NCBI RefSeq assembly: GCF_963676285.1
Contig: NZ_OY781063.1
Location: 2,728,001-2,792,000 of the forward strand
Origin: an uncultured Sphaerochaeta sp.
GTDB taxonomy: Bacteria; Spirochaetota; Spirochaetia; Sphaerochaetales; Sphaerochaetaceae
Length of the DNA stretch: 64,000 nt
Direction: 5' to 3'
The notes beneath the pieces are model-generated. The model was not told the DNA's origin, did no database searches, and saw only the letters and a program-made list of their open reading frames with translations. How positions within the stretch are numbered: the stretch's first letter is position 1; every line of letters begins with the position of its first letter. The position numbers and the translations under genes were made by a program. Positions 58,360-64,000 of the stretch are shown one piece after another.

Positions 58360-59322
58360 ATGAATCATGCCCAGACATTGTTGCACATTCTTTCTTCCAA
58401 TCGGGATCGTCACCAAAGTGGACAACAACTTGCCGGTGAGATGGGTGTAAGCCGAACCGCAGTTTGGAAGGCCATGGAAACCTTGCGTAACCAAGGTCAT
58501 GTAATCGAAGGAATTCCCAATCGAGGGTATCGCTTGCTTACTTCCACCCTTTTATATTCCAAGGAACGTCTACAAACTCTCCTTCCTTCTTGGGAGCTTC
58601 ATCTATTCGATTCAATTGACTCAACCAATCGATATGCAAAAACATTGAAATCCGGAAAAGCCTTGGTCCTTGCCTGTCATCAGAGCGAGGGGAGGGGAAG
58701 GCTCTCAAGGAGCTTCTACAGCCCGCAGGGAGGTCTCTATCTCAGCCTCCTCTTTCCTGCAGTATTTCCGCTATCTGATGCCTCCCTGATCACCAGTGCA
58801 GCTGCGGTGGCTGTCAGTGAAGCCATCGAGGAGATGTGTGGGAAGTACTGCCGGATCAAATGGGTCAATGACCTTTTCTATGAGAACAGAAAAGTCTGCG
58901 GCATCCTTACTGAAGGGGTGCTGGGAGTGGAGAGCGGTCGTCTTACTGCCGTGGTGGTTGGTATCGGCATTAACCTGTTCACCAAACGGGAAGCCTTCGA
59001 GGATTCACTCAAGACAATAGCCACTTCTCTCTATGATGGAGAGGATTCCCTTCCCCCTGGATTCTCTGTGGATGCTCTTATAGCATGTATTGTGAAAAAG
59101 CTGGAGGTTTCCTTATCCACCTTGGCAGATCGCTCCTTTCTTGCCGCATACCGCGATAGGTCCTTAGTGATCGGCCATCAGGTGCGTGTGCATGCAGGAT
59201 CAGAGGAGTATATGGCCAGAGCCATATCAATTGACGATGAAGCCCACCTGGTGGTGGAGAATGAGCATGGGGAGCAAAAGGTTCTCTCCAGCGGGGAAGT
59301 CAGCATCCACCTTGAAGTCTGA
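58360..59322 (+). CDS. birA: Biotin-protein ligase / biotin repressor BirA
   Basis: The 320-residue protein has an N-terminal winged helix (about 4-65; SGQQLAGEMGVSRTAVWKAMETLRNQGHVIEG), so it is the bifunctional type, followed by the ligase domain. HQSEGRGRLSRSFYSPQGGLYLSLLF near residue 108 is the biotinyl-AMP loop (GRGRxxR) and IKWVNDLFYENRKVCGILTE near 166 holds the catalytic lysine region KWVNDL. A small SH3-like C-terminal domain ends it. It biotinylates carboxylases and, with biotinyl-AMP, would bind the operator between it and bioY. An in-frame TTG at 58324 is the -35 box, so the ATG is preferred. argS follows. Confidence 0.93.
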   Translation: MNHAQTLLHILSSNRDRHQSGQQLAGEMGVSRTAVWKAMETLRNQGHVIEGIPNRGYRLLTSTLLYSKERLQTLLPSWELHLFDSIDSTNRYAKTLKSGKALVLACHQSEGRGRLSRSFYSPQGGLYLSLLFPAVFPLSDASLITSAAAVAVSEAIEEMCGKYCRIKWVNDLFYENRKVCGILTEGVLGVESGRLTAVVVGIGINLFTKREAFEDSLKTIATSLYDGEDSLPPGFSVDALIACIVKKLEVSLSTLADRSFLAAYRDRSLVIGHQVRVHAGSEEYMARAISIDDEAHLVVENEHGEQKVLSSGEVSIHLEV

Positions 59323-59369
59323 CTTTGGTTTGTTGTATAGTCATTAGCTACAAATAAAGGAATGAAATA

Positions 59370-61136
59370 ATGCTAGAAGCGGTACGTGAAACTTGGAAGA
59401 ATCTTATTGAGCAGCAGTTGTCCATCTATGCTGCTGAGATGTTGGGCGATGCCCCTGAATTGCCGGCATTGGCAGTGCAGAGTCCTCCGAAGCCTGAGCT
59501 TGGTGATCTTGCTTTCCCTCTCTTTGCTTATGCAAAGGTCCTGAGAACGGCTCCCCCTAAGATCGCCTCTGAACTCAAGGCCCGTATTGAACAGCTTGCT
59601 GATCGTCCTTCCGGTGAGATTCTCCTAAGTGGTCCTTACCTGAATGTCCGTATTGACATGGGCTCCGTTGCAACAGCTCTCTCTTTACGTATTGCACAGG
59701 AGAAGGATAGTTATGGGAGCAGTGAATCACTCAAGGGCAAGAAGGTTACCATTGAGTTCAGCTGTCCCAATACCAACAAACCTCTCCATCTGGGCCATAT
59801 GCGTAATGACAGCCTGGGAGAGAGTGTTGCCGCCATACTGAAGGCCAATGGAGCTGAGGTCCGCAAGGTAAATCTTATCAATAACCGCGGGGTGCATATT
59901 TGCAAGTCAATGCTTGCTTACCAGAAGTTCGGCAATAACGAGACTCCTGAATCCAGTGGTATCAAGGGAGACCATCTCGTTGGTAAGTACTATGTCAAGT
60001 TTGCCGCTTGGGCAAAAGAGGATCCCTCCGCTGAAGGGCAAGCCCAGGAGATGTTGCAGAAGTGGGAGAGTGGGGACCCTGAGGTTATGGCACTTTGGGA
60101 GAAAATGAACGGATGGACACTCGAAGGCCTCGCTGAAAGCTATGAGAAGATGGGAATCAGTTTTGATGCCTATTACTATGAGTCTGAGACATACAAGTAT
60201 GGGAAGGATGAGATTCTTAAAGGTCTTGAGAAGGGAGTCTTCTATCGTGAGGAGGACGGATCGGTATGGGTTGACCTGGAGCCGATCAAGTTGGACAAGA
60301 AGGTGCTCCTACGCAAGGATGGAACCAGCTTATACATGACCCAGGACGTGGGAACAGCCATCATGCGACATAAAGACTGGCCTTTCGATTCTTTGATCTA
60401 TGTGGTTGCCAGTGAGCAGAGGTATCACTTTATGGTGCTCTTCTATGTGTTGCAGCTGTTGGGGTACTCCTGGGCTGATGATCTTCATCACCTCTCCTAC
60501 GGCATGGTTAACCTGCCTGATGGAAAGATGAAAAGCCGTGAAGGAACCGTTGTCGATGCCGATGAGTTGGTTGATACCCTCACTTCCCTTGCACGTAATG
60601 AGATCCGTGAGAAAGAGCGTGAGGCCCTTGTTGATGATGTGGAGAAGACCAGCAGTGCCATTGCACTCGGTGCGCTGAACTACTACTTGCTGCAAGTCTC
60701 CCCGACCAAGGATATGATCTTCAATCCTGCTGAATCGATCTCTTTCAATGGGAATACCGGACCATACCTTCAGTACATGGGTGCGAGAATCTCGAGCATG
60801 CTCAGGAAGTATCAGGATGAAGAGTTTTCCGATTGCCATACGATGACATTCGACAGCAGCTTGCTGACCCTTCCTGATGAGCGAGAGCTTATCAAGCAGC
60901 TTGCACGGTATCAGGAAGTTGTTGAAAGGGCAGGTAGTGCATATGATCCCTCTGTTGTTTGCAGCTATCTCTATGATATCTCAAAGTTGTTCAGTCGCTG
61001 GTATCATGACAATCCGGTTCTGAAGGCTTCTTCCCGCTCCCTGGTCCGTTCCCGTATCGAACTGGTAAGCATGGTCTTGCAGGTGATCAAGAATGCCTTC
61101 AGTTTGATTGGTGTTCCCTTCCTTGCTTCGATGTAA
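59370..61136 (+). CDS. argS: Arginyl-tRNA synthetase
   Basis: A 588-residue class I synthetase charging tRNA-Arg. The N-terminal Arg-tRNA domain (about 1-105) is followed by the HIGH motif as HLGH in CPNTNKPLHLGHMRND near residue 133-148, and by KMKSREGTV near 385 as the KMSKS-equivalent. The anticodon-binding helical bundle (DALR) covers about 460-588. AAAGGA lies 8 nt before the ATG. A weak TTGGTT-N18-TACAAA promoter (59325-59354) could drive it, or it is cotranscribed with birA. Confidence 0.96.
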   Translation: MLEAVRETWKNLIEQQLSIYAAEMLGDAPELPALAVQSPPKPELGDLAFPLFAYAKVLRTAPPKIASELKARIEQLADRPSGEILLSGPYLNVRIDMGSVATALSLRIAQEKDSYGSSESLKGKKVTIEFSCPNTNKPLHLGHMRNDSLGESVAAILKANGAEVRKVNLINNRGVHICKSMLAYQKFGNNETPESSGIKGDHLVGKYYVKFAAWAKEDPSAEGQAQEMLQKWESGDPEVMALWEKMNGWTLEGLAESYEKMGISFDAYYYESETYKYGKDEILKGLEKGVFYREEDGSVWVDLEPIKLDKKVLLRKDGTSLYMTQDVGTAIMRHKDWPFDSLIYVVASEQRYHFMVLFYVLQLLGYSWADDLHHLSYGMVNLPDGKMKSREGTVVDADELVDTLTSLARNEIREKEREALVDDVEKTSSAIALGALNYYLLQVSPTKDMIFNPAESISFNGNTGPYLQYMGARISSMLRKYQDEEFSDCHTMTFDSSLLTLPDERELIKQLARYQEVVERAGSAYDPSVVCSYLYDISKLFSRWYHDNPVLKASSRSLVRSRIELVSMVLQVIKNAFSLIGVPFLASM

Positions 61137-61145
61137 GGGTTTTTC

Positions 61146-61703
61146 CTATTTGCTATAGAGTGAGCAGAAACGGTTGATGAACCGCTCCTCTTCCCACTCA
61201 ATGTCTGGATCGTCGTCCAGGAGTATCCTATAGAGGAAACGCTGGACGACGCTGCTGAAACTCTGGATTGCAAGATCCAGATCCTCGATATTTAGCCTGC
61301 CACTATTGCTCAGGCTTTCCAGGAGAATGCTGCTCTGGCCTATGAGCATCTCGTCCAGTGTGCGTTTAATACTTGCTGCTTCCCCGTGGGTCAGAGCCTC
61401 ACTCTCTATAATACGGTAGAAGGAACGCATAACCTCATCTTCATACAAATGGTGCCAGTGAGCCATAGCCCTGCCCAGCACCTCATTTGCACTGCCTTCT
61501 AGGCTGATGGATCTCTTCTGTTTGTAGGCAAGTGTATTGCAGTAGGAGAAAAGCTCAGCAATCAATGCTTCCCTGCTCTGGAAATGGTGGAAGATTGCAG
61601 CCTTGCTGATGTTGTTTTGCTTTGCAAGCACACTGAGTGAGACCGCCTCAAGTCCTTGCTGAGAACCCAGATCCAATAAAGAGAGAATAAGTTGTTGCTT
61701 CAT
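61146..61703 (-). CDS. TetR family transcriptional regulator
   Basis: The 185 residues begin with a TetR helix-turn-helix: LDLGSQQGLEAVSLSVLAKQNNISKAAIFHHFQSREALIAELF (about 10-52). The C-terminal helical ligand domain shows no close match that I can name. The ATG before KQQLILSL is used; an ATG five codons earlier would fall at or before the transcription start predicted from TATACA (61721-61726). A palindrome lies just upstream, so it probably represses itself. It sits alone between argS and rplU; no pump or enzyme gene is next to it, so its target is unknown. Confidence 0.88.
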   Translation of the reverse strand: MKQQLILSLLDLGSQQGLEAVSLSVLAKQNNISKAAIFHHFQSREALIAELFSYCNTLAYKQKRSISLEGSANEVLGRAMAHWHHLYEDEVMRSFYRIIESEALTHGEAASIKRTLDEMLIGQSSILLESLSNSGRLNIEDLDLAIQSFSSVVQRFLYRILLDDDPDIEWEEERFINRFCSLYSK

Positions 61704-61729
61704 TGTGGTTGTATGCATACTGTATACTA

Positions 61730-61743
61730 ACCGAACGGTCGGT
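61730..61743. promoter_or_regulatory. Likely TetR operator
   Basis: ACCGA and TCGGT flank ACGG, a compact inverted repeat of the TetR-family kind. It lies 4-17 bp upstream of the presumed -10 box (TATACA on the minus strand), in the -35 to -10 spacer, ideal for autorepression. Confidence 0.5.
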
Positions 61744-61796
61744 AATATTTCAATGCCTTTTTCTTTGTTTTTCAATCAATTAGATCAAAAAGGTTG

Positions 61797-61825
61797 TTGC
61801 AACTGATTTCTATTTTTGGTATAAG
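61797..61825 (+). promoter_or_regulatory. Promoter of rplU-rpmA-obgE
   Basis: TTGCAA (61797-61802), 17 bp, TATAAG (61820-61825). The start would be near 61832, giving a leader of about 30 nt before the rplU ATG. Confidence 0.65.
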
Positions 61826-61861
61826 GGACAAGACAAATTAAATTGAAGGATGAATATCGAC

Positions 61862-62176
61862 ATGTACGCACTTGTAGAGATTCTCGGAAAGCAGTACAAG
61901 GCCGTCGAAGGTGAGACAGTCCAGGTTGATTATATCAGCCAGAATGAGGCCGGTTCCTCCCTTGAGTATGCCACCGTTCTTGCCGTAGTGGATGAGAACA
62001 ATGCAACGTTTGGCACCCCCTATGTAGCAGATGCCGTTGTGAAAGCAACGCTATTGGAGCACATCAAGGGTGACAAGATCAGAGTGTTCAAGAAAAAGCG
62101 CCGAAAGGGCTATACGAGAACCCAGGGTCACCGCCAGCGGTACTCCCTGATCACGATCGACAAGATCATTGCATAA
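61862..62176 (+). CDS. rplU: 50S ribosomal protein L21
   Basis: L21 binds 23S rRNA in the large subunit. The 104 residues start MYALVEILGKQYKAVEGE and end with KKKRRKGYTRTQGHRQRYSLITIDKI, the typical basic tail. This ATG is chosen for its match to the family; an in-frame ATG 12 nt earlier is closer to GAAGG but too close for usual spacing. It leads the standard L21-L27-Obg cluster; the small protease gene often found between L21 and L27 is missing. Confidence 0.96.
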   Translation: MYALVEILGKQYKAVEGETVQVDYISQNEAGSSLEYATVLAVVDENNATFGTPYVADAVVKATLLEHIKGDKIRVFKKKRRKGYTRTQGHRQRYSLITIDKIIA

Positions 62177-62188
62177 GGAGGGCGAAAG

Positions 62189-62440
62189 ATGGCACATAAG
62201 AAAGGTGGCGGTAGTTCCCGCAATGGTCGCGACTCCAATGCCCAGAGACTGGGTGTGAAGCGCTTTGGTGGACAGTTGGTCAAGGCAGGAGAAATCCTTG
62301 TTCGTCAGCATGGGACCAAGTTCCATCCTGGTGAGAATGTAGGCCTCGGTTCCGATTATACGTTGTTTGCAAAATCTGAAGGTACCGTGCTGTTTCACAG
62401 CCGGAAGAACCGGAAGTACATCAGCATCGTAACTGAGTAA
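62189..62440 (+). CDS. rpmA: 50S ribosomal protein L27
   Basis: An 83-residue L27 beginning [20 protein letters not shown], whose flexible N-terminus reaches the peptidyl-transferase centre. The N-terminal cleavable extension seen in Firmicutes is absent, which fits the lack of a Prp protease gene in the 12-nt gap upstream. GGAGG lies 9 nt before the ATG. Confidence 0.97.
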   Translation: MAHKKGGGSSRNGRDSNAQRLGVKRFGGQLVKAGEILVRQHGTKFHPGENVGLGSDYTLFAKSEGTVLFHSRKNRKYISIVTE

Positions 62441-62468
62441 GTAAAAAAAAGTAGAAGTAAACGAGATA

Positions 62469-63545
62469 ATGTTTGGATTTTCAGACGAAACCTATCTTGA
62501 TGTTGCCTCCGGAAACGGGGGCAACGGTTGTGTATCCTTTCGAAGGGAAAAATATGTTCCCAAGGGAGGCCCGGATGGCGGCGACGGCGGCCGTGGCGGG
62601 GATGTGGTATTCGTCGTCAAACATAATCTGAGAACCCTGGCCCATCTGAAATTGGTCCGTACCTATCGTGCGGAGAATGGAAGGAATGGCCAAGGAGACC
62701 GTTGCTATGGACGCGATGGTGCAGATATTGAGATACCGGTCCCTCCTGGGACTGTAATCAAGGATGCCCAGACTGGTGAGATCCTCAAGGACCTGACCGA
62801 CGAAGAGCGGTGGGTATTTCTCAAGGGTGGCAGGGGAGGCCAAGGCAATTGGCACTTCCGTACTGCAACCAGGCAAGCTCCTCGTTTTGCCCAGCCGGGT
62901 GAGAAGGGAGAGGAGATGCGCGTTGGTGTCGAGCTGCTTGTCATTGCCGATATCGGCTTTGTCGGCTTTCCTAATGCAGGAAAGTCAAGCTTGTTGAATA
63001 TACTGACCAATGCCCGCACAAAGGTGGCAGGTTACCCGTTCACCACAAAGATTCCCCAGTTGGGTATGATGCGATACGATGAACATGATATCGTATTGGC
63101 AGACATCCCTGGTTTGATTGAAGGAGCCAGTGAAGGTTCTGGAATGGGAATCAAATTCCTTAGACATATCAGCAGGACCAAGGGCCTTGCCTTTCTCATT
63201 GACTTGAGTGATGAGCGATATCTTGATGCCTATGATATACTATGCAAGGAACTGGAGGCGTTCGAACCTGAACTGCTGAACAAGCATCAGGTGATCATCG
63301 GAACAAAGACCGATGAACCTGGAACCGGTGAACGACTGGAAGAGCTGAAGAAGAAGTATGCAGACAAAGAGGTCATCGGCCTCTGTGTGTATCTGGATCA
63401 AGGAGTTGATGCGGTTAAGCATGCATTCATCCGGATGGTGGAGAAGCAGGAATCGGCAAAGGATATATCCACTGCTGATGAAGGCGGGTTTACATCCACC
63501 GTTGATCATGATGCCTACTATCCAGAGGATCCTGAAGAGCTATAG
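62469..63545 (+). CDS. obgE: GTPase Obg (CgtA)
   Basis: Obg is a large-subunit assembly and stress-linked GTPase. The 358 residues contain the glycine-rich Obg fold (about 1-158; GGPDGGDGGRGGDVVF), then the G domain: G1 GFPNAGKSSLLN near 166, G3 DIPGLIEGASEGSGMG near 211, G4 TKTDEPGTG near 280. The third, C-terminal OCT domain is missing, as in shorter bacterial forms such as the proteobacterial one. It belongs to the rplU-rpmA-obgE-nadD cluster. Confidence 0.95.
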   Translation: MFGFSDETYLDVASGNGGNGCVSFRREKYVPKGGPDGGDGGRGGDVVFVVKHNLRTLAHLKLVRTYRAENGRNGQGDRCYGRDGADIEIPVPPGTVIKDAQTGEILKDLTDEERWVFLKGGRGGQGNWHFRTATRQAPRFAQPGEKGEEMRVGVELLVIADIGFVGFPNAGKSSLLNILTNARTKVAGYPFTTKIPQLGMMRYDEHDIVLADIPGLIEGASEGSGMGIKFLRHISRTKGLAFLIDLSDERYLDAYDILCKELEAFEPELLNKHQVIIGTKTDEPGTGERLEELKKKYADKEVIGLCVYLDQGVDAVKHAFIRMVEKQESAKDISTADEGGFTSTVDHDAYYPEDPEEL

Positions 63546-63554
63546 GAGGAACCC

Positions 63555-64000
63555 TTGGCAGAAGCAGTACCCACGGCCCTCGTGGGAGGCAGTTTTGATC
63601 CGGTTCATCTTGGTCACCTGCACTTGGTACATACAGTGGCTTCCTCCACTGCATATAGACGATTTATCTTTGTCCCGGTTGCTCGGAACAACTTCAAGAG
63701 AAATGCAAATCCGGCGTCTGCAGAACACAGGATGGAGATGCTCCGTTTGGGTTTTTCTGCATATCCTGGTCTCTATCCTGAAGACCCTGAGATGGAATTC
63801 ATCGCTGATGATTGTGAGATCAACCGCGGCGGAATATCTTACACCTATGATACCGTCAAGCATCTGTATCTCCAGTACAATATCAAGGGACGGCTTGCAG
63901 TGGTCATGGGTGATGATCTCCTCGGGGATCTCCAGAAGTGGCATGCCTATGAGCAGCTCAAGGAATTGGTGACCTTTGTGGTCATCAGGCGGGAAGGGGA
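63555..64000 (+). CDS. nadD: Nicotinate-nucleotide adenylyltransferase, 3' end cut by window edge
   Basis: NadD adenylates nicotinate mononucleotide in NAD synthesis. The open frame from TTG at 63555 reads VGGSFDPVHLGHLHLVHT near residue 10-27, the GxFDPxHxGH nucleotidyltransferase signature, then FVPVARNNFKRNANPASAEHRMEML and VMGDDLLGDLQKWHAYEQL, typical of NadD. TAGGAGGA stands 4 nt before the TTG, which supports that start. About 148 codons are visible of roughly 190-210. It lies 9 nt after obgE in the usual order. Confidence 0.92.
   Translation, partial: MAEAVPTALVGGSFDPVHLGHLHLVHTVASSTAYRRFIFVPVARNNFKRNANPASAEHRMEMLRLGFSAYPGLYPEDPEMEFIADDCEINRGGISYTYDTVKHLYLQYNIKGRLAVVMGDDLLGDLQKWHAYEQLKELVTFVVIRREG

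Overview
The window reads as a compact stretch of chromosome from an anaerobic or fermentative bacterium with mid-range GC. My best guess is a non-motile spirochaete of the Sphaerochaeta group. That guess rests on the fused PyrB-PyrI and PyrD-PyrK proteins, secreted-protein signals ending in FAQGAKE, and a BmpA-type nucleoside importer; it is an inference, because no rRNA is present. I see no phage, insertion sequence, CRISPR array or tRNA gene.

Layout. 1-4.8 kb: end of a nucleoside hydrolase, RNase R, a zinc-ribbon methyltransferase and an extradiol dioxygenase-like protein. 4.9-10.9 kb: thioredoxin, a lamin-tail lipoprotein, ArgH, a Na/phosphate transporter and an unusually long PRPP synthetase. 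11-16 kb: aminotransferase, YjbQ, DMT exporter, HhH radical SAM protein and MFS transporter. 16.1-20.8 kb: a 1069-residue acidic protein with two 18-bp tandem arrays, then SuhB and a HAD phosphatase. 20.9-25.1 kb: RidA, GcvT, a condensation-like acyltransferase, a DUF6320-like membrane protein and YbaK. 25.2-29.9 kb: a complete BMP-type nucleoside ABC importer. 30.4-34.6 kb: a two-gene polysaccharide export/tyrosine kinase unit. 34.6-40.7 kb: a pyrimidine operon (leader peptide, pyrBI, pyrE, pyrF, pyrDK, pyrC). 40.8-46 kb: an unknown membrane protein, HD hydrolase, CorA behind a structured leader, YkgJ and an RlmI-like methyltransferase. 46.1-51.6 kb: HAD phosphatase, phosphoglucomutase, unknown membrane protein, ComEC-like protein and RsmA. 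51.5-59.3 kb: MATE, Pta, prephenate dehydrogenase, MtaB, GNAT, CysE, BioY and BirA. 59.4-64 kb: ArgS, a TetR regulator, L21, L27, Obg and a truncated NadD.

Functional thread. Nucleotide supply dominates: nucleoside import, nucleoside hydrolysis, PRPP synthesis and five of the six steps to UMP (carAB is not here).

The most interesting signals are regulatory. (1) At least nine genes have a sigma70-like promoter whose -10 hexamer ends 6-7 nt before the start codon, and they lack a Shine-Dalgarno site, which implies leaderless mRNAs. (2) The pyr operon begins with a 28-codon leader ORF that runs into an intrinsic terminator. (3) corA is preceded by a second 28-codon ORF inside a leader that can pair with both Shine-Dalgarno sites. 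(4) One BirA-type palindrome contains the -35 boxes of both bioY and birA.
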